Source of the DNA: Ignelater luminosus
Taxonomy: Eukaryota > Arthropoda > Insecta > Coleoptera > Elateridae
Length of the DNA: 64,000 nt
Reading direction: 5' to 3'
Assembly (NCBI GenBank): GCA_011009095.1
Contig: VTPC01005534.1
Coordinates: 173,337-237,336, forward strand
Numbering within the stretch: the first letter of the stretch is position 1; the number at the start of each line of letters is the position of its first letter. A program made the position numbers and the translations under genes. Under the pieces are notes generated by a model. That model was not told the origin of the DNA, made no database searches, and saw only the letters and a program-made list of their open reading frames with translations. Shown one piece after another: positions 33,770-46,339 of the stretch.

Positions 33770-36300
33770 TTATAGGGACGAAATATATAAGAAGAAGAAA
33801 TTTTGTTTAATGCTTATAAATAATTCGTATTATCCTGGTGCATAAACAATTGAAAAAAAGGTGCTTTATCTGATGGAACTTTATGACTCATGGTGTAAAA
33901 AGTGCGTGCCTCAATATCTACCTGCTTGTGAAATTTCTGCAACGCGACCCTTTTTTCGTTAATTAGTCACGGAAACATTGTATAAATTGATTGTATACAT
34001 ATTAAAAAAAAATTCTAGGCATATTTTTTATACTTTACTTTATTTTACAAAACAAAGATTTTTTTCACTAAAACATAAAACTGACACGATTTATTTCTAA
34101 TTTCACAACCTATTCTTCTACACTCATAAATCTCGCCATCATTTATTTGGGTCTGAGTTATCAGTTTATTATTTATCACGTAATACTGTCGCTTTACTAT
34201 AAAATTCCTCATTTACTTTAAAAAAAAATATACCAAATTAAAAATATAACTTAATTCGGTCCTGATAAATCTAGGCAACCCGACAAACACATCAGATACG
34301 ACCGGTTACCTACCTAACAGGCGCTGTTCAATTTAATCTGTCCAACGCTGTACATAATAGAATTATTTTTGTTAAGCTAACATTTTGTAACTGTTAAAAG
34401 TAGAAGAAAGATTTAAGAAAATTACTACAACAATTAATCAAAATTAAAAAAAATTAAATCGATTTAACACAAAAAAGAAGTTCGTATTGAATAAGTTTGT
34501 TGTATTTTGTACAATACTGTCATTGTTGAGATTGATTCCAAATAGTGTAAATTTAACAATAATTAGTAGTGGACCTATGGGAACTACGATTTTTAGTTAA
34601 TCCAACAAAACATTTTTTACTGTGTAGTGTTATAAAAACCAGAATTGTTACAGTGTATTAAAAGTAAGACAGTTTTAATACAAAAAATGAAAAAGGCAAG
34701 ATTATGATTTATAATACGTGTGTAAGTAGGTAATAAAAGTTTTAACACAATAGGTGAAAGTATAATATTATTCCAACTATTAATTAATACACAGCAATAA
34801 GCTAAATACACTATTCTATTTACCAACAGTTATTTTTCCGTCTATAGCTAACATACGCAATACATATACTATGCGATAACATGCTTGATTGAGCATTTTA
34901 TACAGGTGACCTAATACTTCACATTTTACATACAGATCCATGTAATTTATTATTATTATATCTACCGGACTGGTTAGTTTTTAGAACGGATTAATTTCTA
35001 GTGCAAGTTTTTTAATGTGAAGCAGGATGAACCAATTATTGAATCTCAACAAACTAAAATTATACTATCGCCAACAAAAAGTAAACGAGATGATGATTCA
35101 TAAAAATACTCCCAAAGTACAAAAGAAATTTACAGCGAAAAATACGTATACTAGGCATAATACATTTTTTCGGTAAATTAGTCTTGGCAAGCAGGAAAAC
35201 CCTAATTTAGCAAAACTCCTGAGTTCCGCCATACATAACATTCTACAAACGTTAGTTTCCATAATTTATTTATAACTTGAAAAAATGAGAGGCTGAAGTT
35301 AAACTGACCATATTTGTTATTCAATTTATAAAACATTTTAAAAGTAATACCAGTTTCATTAGCAAGTCGACTTTCACCAACTGCAATAAACCATGCTGGG
35401 ATGGTATGAATTTATATAAGGCTGTTTGTACTTGTAATTATTATAATGCGCCTTCATTTGCGTGTGCAAGATACAACAACCAACTGGTATTCTAGCATAT
35501 TCAATAAATCAACAAGCGCAGAATAAATAACAGAAATATTTCAATTCGACTAACATTTCTAGCCGTATTGTATTTCAAGCTGAAATTGAAACATTATATT
35601 AGCAATTTATTTAAACCAAAAAATGTATACAGCAAAGAATAAACAAAATCAATATCAGACTTTTTCTGTAGTAAACGTCTTCTGTCCACGACATTTGATA
35701 TTATATCCTTCTATATAATATGAAGATAAGAAAATCTGCACATTAAATGGATTATGACTATGTGCCACACTCAAATGTAACATAATAAAATTGAAGCATG
35801 CAAGGTGATTGTATTTATCAGGTTTTCTAGAACTATGACATACACTTCATTCAAAAACTGAAAATTTAATATTCCCAAAATACCAAATCCAAAAAAGGAA
35901 AATAGCTACTTAGCTTGGTATTCGGCGTGACCACAGAAAGCTATTCCTTACGACAATATTGAAGGAAGAGTAATATCTGGAATAATTTTGTAGAGCCCAA
36001 TACAGATCTGGTAAAAGCAGCGCCATGGAACTCTTCACTACAATTGTTCTAGACTGTCCAGAATAAGAGCTTGCTTTTGGTAAGTGGTATATAAATGATT
36101 TTGGAATGAACTATGAAAGTTAGAATTATTGTATTATTTTGGTTAGTACGTTTTTGACTCATCAACTTACTCATACAATCTGAATTACTTGATATATCGC
36201 AAATTCAAAAGCTACTTCAAACACAATTCCAAGATAAGGTTGTAAAACTCTTATCAGCCGTTTCATCGTTATTCTACGGTATGTTACGATCACCGATCGT
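33770..36300. other. AT-rich non-coding stretch
   Basis: I recognise no gene, repeat family or paired termini. The frame 34826-34617 (minus) is low-complexity and hydrophobic and is probably chance. Confidence 0.5.
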
Positions 36301-36302
36301 AT

Positions 36303-36484
36303 ACAGCGTCATCCAAAAAAAAGGAAACACTCAATAACTTTTTTATCTTGGGATTGACAAAAAGACGGTTAAATAGTTGGTTGTCTACGAGCATATGTGC
36401 TGTTTGGTAGCACTTTCAATTTTTTTTCTGCATTTCCGGTTAAACCGGAAATGAACACAACTTTGTTTTTTAAATGACACCCTG
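36303..36484. repeat. Possible short MITE with imperfect ends
   Basis: CAGCGTCATCCAAAAAAAAGG after TA, and TTTTTTAAATGACACCCTG before TA, are loosely inverted. The palindrome TTTCCGGTTAAACCGGAAA lies at about 36435-36453. The size of about 180 bp and TA flanks fit a Tc1/mariner-type MITE, but the ends match imperfectly. Confidence 0.45.
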
Positions 36485-37673
36485 TATTTTTTGTGGAATT
36501 TTTTGATTCTTCATGTTTTTCTCATTTTGCACATATAAAATTTTATTGGTGTTGCACAAGCATTTTTTTTGCTCTAAATCCCACAAAAAGTATGCAGGTG
36601 TTCAAGACATGTAACTGTCGTAAAACAACAGACTGCCTTTTAAACAGCAAAAACGCTATGACCATGGAAAACAAAATTTCAAACATATTTTTAATTAATT
36701 AGAACAGAAACTGTTGAACAGTAGCTACAAAAACAAGAAGAAAGCAACACACTAACGTTGAATTAACAAATTTCGTCAAATTTACGATTTTACAAATAAA
36801 CAATAATTCGGTCAGATTTGAAGTTTTATTTTTCATGGCCATAGCGTTTTTGCAAATTTCTCAAATCTTATTGTTTGCAACGGCAACATTTTGATTAAGA
36901 TAGACAATATGTTGTAGTTTTTGTCAGAGAGATATGAGCATAGTAAAAGCTACTTTACTGGCCATTAAAGTAAATTTTAGCAGATACTTATATTTTTGAT
37001 ATAAAAAAGATTCTTTGTGAATATTACATTCAAGATTTCTAGTAGAATCTCTTGGTTCTCATCTTTCCATAAGGATAATTTTCCATGCTTTCATCAGCAT
37101 CTCCAACTCCAAGAAATTCTTCCATAGTCATCAAAGGTGATACACTGTCAACTATTGATAGTTGATAGTACAGGCTTGTTTGTTTCTTTACAACTAATTT
37201 GTCCCCTGCTCGTTAGATAAATTAATTTTTTTCTTGCCTTTAGTGATTTTTGTTCTCGAAAAATAAAACTCCTTTTCAAGAACCTAACATAAAATTGAAC
37301 TAAATTAGGTAGGCCTTTGTCAGTACTAGTTAGCATCAGATTTTGCTTACTTTACACAACACTAGATGGAAGTATCGAGATTATTTTTATTAAGTGCTTG
37401 TTGACAAACACAAATTCTTCTTATGCACATGATAAGAGAATCAGTCTCTATTGATATGCAAATAAAGAATAAGGTTCAATTTTATAACATGTTTACTTAT
37501 AGAGGAAGTTTGCCCATTTGGAAATGTTTTAAGTTTGTTAAGGTGGGTTTGAAAACCAAAAATATAACTTGTCCCAGCTATGGGGGAACACCTGAAAGAA
37601 AATCTAGCAATACAATATCAGAGTTATATTAAGACGTTGAACAGCGAGTAAATATAAATAAAATCTAAATATA
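36485..37673. other. Non-coding stretch between two MITEs
   Basis: The frames at 36493-36702, 37148-37336 and 37423-37632 show no domains. Nothing else was recognised. Confidence 0.45.
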
Positions 37674-38426
37674 CAGTGTGTCCCCGGATTGCTTCACTAT
37701 AGGTATAAATTGATCAAAAATCTTAGAATCTCGTTATGATGTTTTGGGATACCACTCTGCTTGATCTAAAAAGAATTTAAGCACATTTTTAGTTTTTAAA
37801 ATCCAAGAGTCATGACAATTGAGAAAAAACCATTTTATGTTGAAGCAAACTGCCATTTTGGTCAATAATACGGCAAAATGTTATTAAGAAAAGTTGTTTA
37901 GAATATGGAATTATGACTATATGCAGAATTTCACAAATATGGGATCGCTTTGACTAAATCAGTACTTGATTTGTATTCTTGCACTGTAACTACAGAAAAA
38001 AATTCAAATTGAATAATTGTTATGTATTTTCTTTTTTTTGAATACAATACTTTATTAGAAACTTACATTAAATTATTGTTTGGACAATGTATACAGAATA
38101 TCTTTTTTCTTTAATTACAATGCAAGAATACAAATCAAATACTGATTTAATCAAAGTGATCCGATATTTGTGAAATTCTGCATATAGTCATCATTCTGAA
38201 TAACTTTCCTTAATAACATTTTGCCGTATTACTGACCGAAATGGTACTTTGCTTCAACATAAAATGGTTTTTTCTCAATTGTTATGACCGTCTTGGATTT
38301 TAAAAACTAAAAATGTGCTTGAAATTCTTTTCAAACCAAGCAGGGCGGTATCCCAAAACATCATAACGAGATTAAAAAATTTTTGAACAATTATACCTAT
38401 AGTGAAGTCAATCCGGGAACACACTG
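37674..38426. mobile_element. Long foldback MITE, 753 bp, ~300-bp arms
   Basis: The left end CAGTGTGTCCCCGGATTGC and right end TCCGGGAACACACTG are flanked by TA on both sides (37672-37673, 38427-38428). The arms are near-perfect inverted copies of roughly 300 bp. They share TATAGGTATAA, CATAACGAGATT, CCATTTTATGTTGAAGC, GGCAAAATGTTATTAAG and GCAGAATTTCACAAATAT. The core of about 130 bp is AT-rich. The terminal 10 bp match the 2.8 kb MITE, but the arms are different, so it is a separate family. A transcript would form a long hairpin. Confidence 0.9.
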
Positions 38427-38428
38427 TA

Positions 38429-39660
38429 TATTTAAAGCAAGCTCAGGTTATTAGATATCTCAGTGAATCGGTCCATGTTAATCCAAATATCTGAAATCAC
38501 TACAGTACTGTTTCGTTTAAAAGAATTCGATTTCGAGTTTTTAGAGACCAGTCTTGTCAAAATTGCAAGTGATTTTAAAAGCTCATTCAGTTTGTTTCAT
38601 CTTTGACATATTGGGTGTTTATTAGAAGAGAGTACCTAGAATCTTGCTCGTTAAATGTTCCGTATAACTAGTAAACTGGAACGCAGGCAAAAGCTGTTTT
38701 TCAGGTCTTCCGTTTATGTTACTCGGTAAAATTTTTACTTTTAAACTATCAACTGCTGTCTAGATGATTTTACCATTTGAAGAATGAAGAGACTTTTCAT
38801 GATTCTTAATGCCACATTTAAACCACACAAAATTATACAGGGTGATCCATTCAAAAAATTGAAAACGTAAGTTTGACGTTTCTGTGGTATATTGTAGAAG
38901 TCAAATGTCATGGTGATACTTGTCTAAAAAGCAAAAATAGATTGAATAGTCTGGAAATCGCAGTCGCCTAAGGTAGAATTCCCAAAATAAACAATTTCTG
39001 GTTTTTTAAAAATAAATGCTAAACTATACATCATAGATATGGCAAAAGTAAATTCCATGAGAAATCCAAACAGTACGTGGAAAACATCATTGCGTCGTAT
39101 TTAATGCATAAAAGCGATATGTGGCACGTGTATATGCAACACCCTGTATAAGAAAAAGAAAATTGATCAATAATGCATTTAGTATTAAAAACAACGGTTT
39201 CTGACTTTTTGTCTTAGTTTTGCAAATAATGGAGTTAGGAAAGAAAAAGGCTTGAGTGGGCCATCCTATATAATATAGTAAGGCCGACAACAAAGGTACT
39301 CTCAATTCCACAAAAGTTTTAAATTTAAATGTGTTGACGAGATATTTAGGTCTTGAAAAATTACAAAAGACAAGATCGGTGTAATAAAATATCATATGAA
39401 CTCCCGGGTATACCCTACAAACTAGAAGAGTAAAACTCATTGAAGGTTTTTTAAGGTCTACTTACCGTCAAAAAATCATCAAATTTATATTTTCAAGGTA
39501 TCTTTGGAAAAATCTTTTATAGAGCATTGATATTTTACATATCTTAGCAATGGCAGAACAAGAGAGAGTCCTGCTATTTACTGGTTAATCTGAGAACCCA
39601 AATTTATTTTCATCGATTGGTTAGAAGCTTTGTCTAGTAGCTTCTATTGTCTCGTACTAT
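38429..39660. other. Non-coding stretch with unpaired element ends
   Basis: TACAGGGTGATCCATTC near 38835 and ACACCCTGTATA near 39139 look like Tc1/mariner-type ends, but they are not clear inverted copies of one another. The minus frame 39440-39087 (117 codons) covers this repeat-like DNA and has no recognised motif. Confidence 0.45.
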
Positions 39661-39663
39661 GTA

Positions 39664-39862
39664 CAGTCAACTCATAAAGTAATGTCGCAAAATGATTTAC
39701 ATTCTGCTATTTAACGTCTAAATTAATGAAAATCTTTGCAATCCATAATTACTAACCTAATAAATCAATCTTGGTTAATCGATTACTATTATAAATGAAT
39801 GAAATGAGAAGTTAAACAGTAAAATGTAAAATATTTTGCGACATTACTTTATGAGTTGACTG
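39664..39862. mobile_element. Foldback MITE, 199 bp, near-perfect ends
   Basis: The left end CAGTCAACTCATAAAGTAAT and right end ATTACTTTATGAGTTGACTG are perfect inverted copies over the outer 20 bp. They stay paired through GTCGCAAAA..ATTTACAT, about 40 bp per arm, and are flanked by TA on both sides. The centre is AT-rich and unpaired. It is a typical Tc1/mariner-type MITE. The well-preserved ends suggest a comparatively recent insertion. Confidence 0.92.
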
Positions 39863-39864
39863 TA

Positions 39865-42410
39865 CTCCCATCCAGAAAAGTTGCATAGCTGCGATTCTAC
39901 CAGTTGGCGTATCATCATAATTTTTATCCAAATAGCGTCGATTGTTATTTATGATCTTACGCAAATATATTTACTAACCATTTATTAGTCAATAAATTCG
40001 CAAAACTTGAAAGTATTTACTTTTTACGACTTTTTAAATGAAGTTATTTCGTGCTTATTCAACTGTTTTAATTTCTTCGTCTATTACTAAAAACCATTTT
40101 TATTAACAAAGGAAAAGGATCAATACCAAAGAGTAAATATCCGTTAGCAATTTTAAATTACTTATATTTCTTACTGTGTAATCAATCACGTATCTCAACA
40201 AAAACTTGATAATATATTCGATGGGATCACTTCAAGTATAAATTAAACATGTTTATATGTCCATGAGAACTGTTAATGAAATAGAGAACGAACTAAATTT
40301 AAATTTTGATTGGTTGGAACTACTATTTACTACCACTTCAATGCCACATTAAAAAAAAAACCAAAAACGATTGAAGCACTTGCAGTGCTATAAATTCGAA
40401 CCAATAACATCTTAATTTATAAGTGAAAGGCTATAATCCAAAATAACAACTACAAAAGAATTAGTTTAAAAGAAACTTCTCTAAATTGAGGAAGCACAAG
40501 TGAATATAAAACTAACAATACAACAAATTAACAAATCCACGTCCTTTTGCAATGTTTCAAGACAAGGTTACGCACGTTTCCTTTGTTGCAAACGGTAAAC
40601 AACAACGTGTCGAGTTATTATTCAAATTTTTAACGTCCTATGCTGATTTAAGGTCAAAATCAAGAGGCCAGTGAAAGAAAGTATTTTGTTAATGCATGGT
40701 TTAAAAACGTCTTGACACCATTTTTCTTTCTTTCCCCTCTTGGATACGTATACAAACGAAAAGGTATACATACACTGTTTGGCTTTAATCCAAACACTTA
40801 AAATTTATAAATCAGCTTCGCTGAATTCCAGTTATAGTTAGTTCAATGTTATTTATTGAATTAAATTTACATTTTATATTAAGATGGCTATTTATATTGC
40901 GCCATGACATCTAATGGCCATCATAAAAAACAATGAGCACCTGTACGAAAAATTTGAATTTCAGTTCTGCTATGGATATAGAAGAGAATATAAAAACATA
41001 GACGCAAAAGCAGTAAAAGTATTAATTAGAGTTATCAAAAAAAAATGAATGTTGTAGGATAAAGTCGTTAAATGCTGAAGTATATTGTAATTCAATTTAC
41101 GCAATCCAATATTAGGTTAGATGTGAATTTCTATAAATTATTTCCATTCTAATGAACTAACGATATTTAACTTGATTTATAACAAACAATAACATAACCA
41201 TACTTGTCAGTAATTTAACAGAAGTCTCTGTGTAGCATTTAACATTATTGTTATTTCAATTTCATTAGTACACAAAAGGTTGTTAAGAATATACTAATAA
41301 CATATTTCGTAGAAATTATTAAATTATACCTGTATCACCCTATGTACTTGATTCAAAAACTGACTAGACAAACATTTGCTTAAAACACTTGCGCTTGTTA
41401 ATTAGTTATTCTTGTTGAAACGAATCTGATCTCTCTCTTATTATCTAAATTAACAAGAAGCTAATTTCTATTTCTGCTCAACTCCTTTATGTTTACTGGG
41501 CGATAGCGCATTAAACAACTAGAAAATTATTCAATAAAACCCTTGAATTTTGAAAGTCTATTCAATTTTGTATTATTTATAGCTTTGACGTCATCAAACT
41601 CCTTTAAATGGTATCCTCGTAATCCTTTAAAATTAAAAAATTTTAAATTTTAATCCAATTAAAGTTACTATATTTGCTGTCTAAAAGAGAATTCTAGTTA
41701 ATACCGTTCGATTTGTATTTGTTCCAAGCATTTTAATAGGCTGGAATTATAAAATAAAAATAGCGCAAATAGATCATGAAAACAAAAGAAGACTATTGTA
41801 GCCTCTTTCTATATAATTCCTAAGTCTTATCAATATACAAAACGCTCTCCAGATTTTAAAACTTTGTGCAGTCTTCTACACTAACTTTTTGATTTTTTTT
41901 AAATAATCAGCTTTAGAGAAAACTAATTTAAATTCGCATGTTTACTGTGTCTTAACTATACCTACAAAAAGTATATTTGGTTCAGGTGACTGAATCGCAT
42001 TAAATTAAAAAAATATTCAAATCAGGCCAAAAAAGATATTTGCAGGCCTTGCGTGAATCCGGAGTTAATTCATAGTATAGTTTGCTCAAGTCGAAACTTC
42101 CACCATAAATTCTTGTCATTGGTATACAGTGGTATAAAAAAGTCATCGTCCTCGTGCAATATTTTTAAAGGCAATTTTAGCATGTTTTCTTTAATTATCA
42201 GGTAGTTATTATTACATCAACAATGTTTCTGCCCATTATCTTCCTAAAATTTCATAAAAAACAATTAAAATGGGGCTTTCCCATAATAGATTATCTGTCG
42301 GTTAACTAATGCTACTTAGAACTAATTACTATCAAATTACAAAGGTATTGTAAGTATATGCAATGACTTTTACAACTCATTCGACTTACTAATCCATAAG
42401 AACCCAGCGT
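39865..42410. other. AT-rich non-coding stretch
   Basis: No gene, repeat family or RNA gene was recognised. It is long AT-rich sequence with only chance frames. Confidence 0.55.
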
Positions 42411-42659
42411 TTCCATATGGCAATGTTTACAAGACAAGTATTCACAAGAAAGGTCACTGTAAGAAGGTTTGAGAATATTTTTCATAGGTTACGCCACTAC
42501 ACTGATGACAAAACGTGGCTGTGGCTATCATACCTGCTACACGGCTTTTTAAGTTTTTATTTCAGGTTAGCTATATTGCATGCTTTTAATGCATATTATT
42601 GTGTTTTTTCGCGCGCGTCCATATTGCACCGTCACTTTTTAAAATGAATCATGTCATTA

Positions 42660-44000
42660 CATTGACAAAATGTTTTCGAGGCGGTTTGACGTTGGAAGAG
42701 GCTCTAGTTTGGACGTTGGAGAAATATTTATTGAACTTCCAGGTAGTAATGTACTTCCAATAAAGAATCTGAAGACAAAGATAATCCTTTCCTGCGCAAA
42801 GCTATTCCAAAATGTCGTCGGTGGAAATTTTCTAACTTTTTCTTTGACGATGACCTTAACAACTTTCTTCTGAAAAAAACTGCTAAATAAGCACAATTTA
42901 GGAATTATCCCGATCCATGCATAACCTATAAGGAAATGAAATGTTTTTTGGTTATTCTTATCTTTAGTGAATATAACTGATTACCTGGAAAACATTATTG
43001 GGATTTGCATGGGGACATAAAGAATGTAGATGAAGCCATACGAAGAAGTAGCTTTTTCCAAATCATACAGTTGATTCAATGTGCTGATAACAACCAAGTT
43101 GGCAGATCCGATAAGGCATAGAAAATAAGACCTTTTAAGGACATGATCAAAGATGGGTTGTTAAGAAATTATGTTCCAGAATCAGAATTAAATTACGACA
43201 AACCCATGGTAAAATATGGTAAAATACTATGGTCGTCACGGATGTAAGCAATTCATCCGTGGCAAACCTATAAGATAACCTGGTCAATTTCGACACATAT
43301 CAGAGAAAGAAGGCTTATGGAAAATCAACAGCCGCATTCGTCAACATATTTGAAAATTCCCAAAAATGTCCAGAATCTGCCTTACGACTTTTATTTTGAC
43401 AATTTGTTCACAAATTTGCTGGCGTTTCTAAGGCATAATAGACACAAAGGAACAGATACAATGCGTAAAAACAGAGTACCAAAAAGTTGTCTACTAAATA
43501 AAAAAAAGTTTATTATGCGATCAGGTAAAAAAGGCGTTCATAATTCGATCATCGAAAAGAAGATGGTATAATTCTTGTAAAATGACTCGATAATAATGTT
43601 GTAACAACAGCTTCAACTCACTTTGGAATCTTTTTCATAAGCTACGTAAAAAGGTACTCTAAGGCTGAAAAGAGATACGTGCAAGTTCCAAGACAGTATA
43701 ACAGTGGAATGGATGGAAAAAACCTAATGGATGAAGACATTAACAAATACCGTATTGGAATAAGAAGTAAAAAGTGGTGGTGGTGCCTTTTTACGTGGCT
43801 TATTGATGTGATTATTGATAATGCATGGATTTTGCAAAAACAGTCGGAAAAAAATTTATCACAGCTTGAATTTAAGCGAGAATCGTTAAAACTTACCTCA
43901 TACGTTATGGTGTATCTCCAGAAGAGGCAGTTAGGTCATCAACGTCAAGAAATGATATTACGTTAAATAGAGTTAGTGATGACATACGTTGTGATAAAAT
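42660..44000 (+). pseudogene. piggyBac-like transposase pseudogene
   Basis: The plus-strand pieces are in piggyBac order. There is an N-terminal part from the ATG at 42670. Around 42905-43125 the readings include PCITYKEMKCFLVI, NVDEAIRRSSFFQI and QCADNNQVGRSDKA. KDMIKDGLLRNYVPE follows, then a broken catalytic block (about 43190-43260) equivalent to 'DEQM-FKGR', then FYFDNLFTNLLAFL with a conserved Asp. Last comes YNSGMDGKNLMDEDINKYRI followed by KKWWWCLFTWLIDV and NAWIL. In the usual MGGVDLMD motif the catalytic GVD is read here as GKN, so that Asp appears lost. Stops occur near 43120, 43245, 43571 and 43966. No TTAA-flanked ends were identified. It is inactive. Confidence 0.85.
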
Positions 44001-44350
44001 GGATCATTTTGTCAAAATTCGTAAAATGGTTTCCCAGAAGAAAAGAACAAAATTATTAGATCAAAAGCAATGCGAAATTATTTTTCATCATGAAGAAGAT
44101 GTTTCCAGTCGTGAAATAGCCGCTAAAGTGTAATCAGCCTTCAGTTATTCGAGTTATCAGAAAGTATGCTGAAATGGGAAAAATCGATGACAAGCAAATC
44201 CTCAGTTGGAGATGATGCTTTCGTCCTGCAGTAGGTTAAAGAATACAGAAACTTGACCACAGAACAGTAGCAGTCACTATTCAGTGACAAATCAACTTTT
44301 AATATCAATATCAATGTTAGAAGATTTTCTAGAGTGTGCCATGACATCTA
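44001..44350 (+). pseudogene. Tc1-like transposase N-terminal and first-Asp fragment
   Basis: Just after the piggyBac C-terminus the readings SQKKRTKLLDQKQCEIIFHH and EDVSSREIAAKV, then SVIRVIRKYAEMGKIDDK, look like the paired helix-turn-helix of a Tc1-like transposase. About 60 codons later LFSDKSTFNIN corresponds to 'FSDESxF', with the first catalytic Asp. An internal deletion and frameshifts separate these parts. The boundary with the piggyBac relic is not sharp, which suggests insertion of one into the other. Confidence 0.55.
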
Positions 44351-44383
44351 ACACACAAAGTTTTAACAAAGAAATTCATCTGT

Positions 44384-44513
44384 TATGCAAAAATTGCTAA
44401 AACAAAATAAATACGCTTTTATGGGGCATTAGCTGCTTATTTGATGCTATCTGTGAATGCTCAGTAAAGTATCTTAAAAGCGTCTTTTGTTTTGTTTTAG
44501 CAATTGTTACATA
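44384..44513. repeat. Inverted repeat, ~40-bp arms
   Basis: TATGCAAAAATTGCTAAAAC, continuing to ACGCTTTTA, is inverted as TAAAAGCGTCTTTTG, continuing to TAGCAATTGTTACATA, around a core of about 50 bp. It has no TA flank or known terminus. It could be a small foldback element at the end of the Tc1-like fragment. Confidence 0.65.
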
Positions 44514-44649
44514 GCAAATGTAATTTATCTCACAAAAATCAATTATGTTCATATGTTTAAAGCCATGCCACGCTAAGTGGGAAATGCTTTTTATTTAAAA
44601 TAAGATAATTTCGTTTTTTTAGCAAATATCTAGTAAGCCGTGAACTTTT

Positions 44650-44777
44650 TTGAAAAAACAAAAGCATAAGTAAACTGATCTCCAAAATAGCCAAATCTTT
44701 TCTAATTTAACCGACTTCGTATCTCTTACAATTTCCGAGATCCCAATAGTGAGCATCGAAATGTGGACACACTGTAT
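44650..44777. repeat. Single right arm of a CAGTGTGTCC-type MITE
   Basis: It reads TTTAACCGACTTCGTATCTCT, then TTTCCGAGATCCCAATAGTG and AGCATCGAAATGTGGACACACTG, followed by TA. It matches the right arms at 3.1 and 8.7 kb in motif order. No left arm was found upstream. Confidence 0.7.
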
Positions 44778-44779
44778 AA

Positions 44780-46337
44780 CCTTGTAATTAGAAATAAATT
44801 TGTTTTCAAACCATATTTCTTTTTAATTTTTTTTTTTATATAAAATTGTGATGACTAACTTACCTGTGAAATATAAAAAGCTAGCAAATATTTCAAAATA
44901 GACCGTTTAGAATCCGATTCTCTACAATTTCTAAAGTGATGCAAGACTTTTTCACACTGCTGTACTCCAGGTTAAACCCGAAGTTACATATATCTTTTTT
45001 CTAGTCCCAAAAAAAGACAAGAAAATGTAAAATCTATTGCAATTTACAGAGTACATCTTCCTAGTGACGAAGGTTCGTCGAGCGATGTAACATGTTGTGT
45101 ACAAATTTCTTTCAACATTCAAATTGATCGAAAAGAACATTAAAACCTCTACAGAATGCATTTCGCAAAGTAGAAAATTTGAAAACAAATAGTGGAAGCC
45201 CAAGGTTTTTTTTAAATAAAAAAATATGATTTTCTAGAAAATTTATTTTTGAAGTTTTATAATCACAGTGTATTCAGCATATTTATTGCGTTTATCATTT
45301 TAAATGTTTTAACAATTTGGCCTTGGTCAAGCATTTGTATAACAAAACTCGATACATTGACCTTAATTTGTAATTTTTCCCTTTCAATGTCACTTTAAAT
45401 TATTGTTCATTAATACTGGTCATTTACAGAAACAATACAAAAACATTTTCAGTCAATTTCTGGTTTATTAATAATCATAAACGAAAAGATCAGAATAGAT
45501 ATAAACACAAAATGGTGTGTCATTCGTCTATTTCATTTTAAGGAGTATTTATACACAATAAATAATAAGCTGAATGGAGGTTACAGATTCCTATATAAAT
45601 AAAATGTCTTCTCTTAAAAAGGTTTTGCGCTCTTAAGTCAATAGCAATAATAAACCTAACCTAATCGTGATATCTTAACAATAGCATATAAATCACGGCT
45701 ATCAACAATAATTAGAATGGATACACGATTAACGATTAACTAAAGACTTGACTATTGTTTTCATCTACTATCAGACCCGTGGATATGATGGCACAATAAT
45801 AAGAGAATTTTAAATACTAATAAACCCCCAACGCAACATCCTATGCAATGGCTGAATATAAAATATTTGTAATACTTGAAACTTGTAAAAATTCTTTTTT
45901 TTTGTAAAAATCTAATTTAGAAATTACTCAGTAATAAAATCGTTTTAGGTAGATTTTCAAGATATCTCGGATCCAGAATGCAAGTAACATTAAAATAAAC
46001 AAGCTACCTACTAACGTAAATTCATTGCACAATAATCTAATCAGTAATCACAAATCTAATCATAGCCAAACATAACGTAATAGATAATGTCAAAAGTGGT
46101 GAAAATAAGATGCCAAATTTATTTTATTCATTGCTAACCAGAGTAGTGTTTATACATTTGACACAATCAAATCGATCAAGTATACTGTAGGTCTTACATC
46201 TTCAGATACTAAACAAACCTACCAGCAAGCAAGGGTGAAACAGTGAGAGCGTAATTCCTAGCTTATCTCGGATTGTGCAGGTTTCGTCTAGTCTTCTTAC
46301 TACTGCCCTGTCGAGTTTCATTTGGTTTTTTGTTGTG
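44780..46337. other. AT-rich non-coding stretch
   Basis: Nothing was recognised except short chance frames, such as 45203-44952 minus. Confidence 0.5.
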
Positions 46338-46339
46338 TA

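Noticed and set aside
39087-39440. 117-codon minus frame with hydrophobic segments
   Set aside because: It begins and ends in repeat-like termini (ACACCCTGTATA near 39139) and shows no recognisable receptor or transporter motif.
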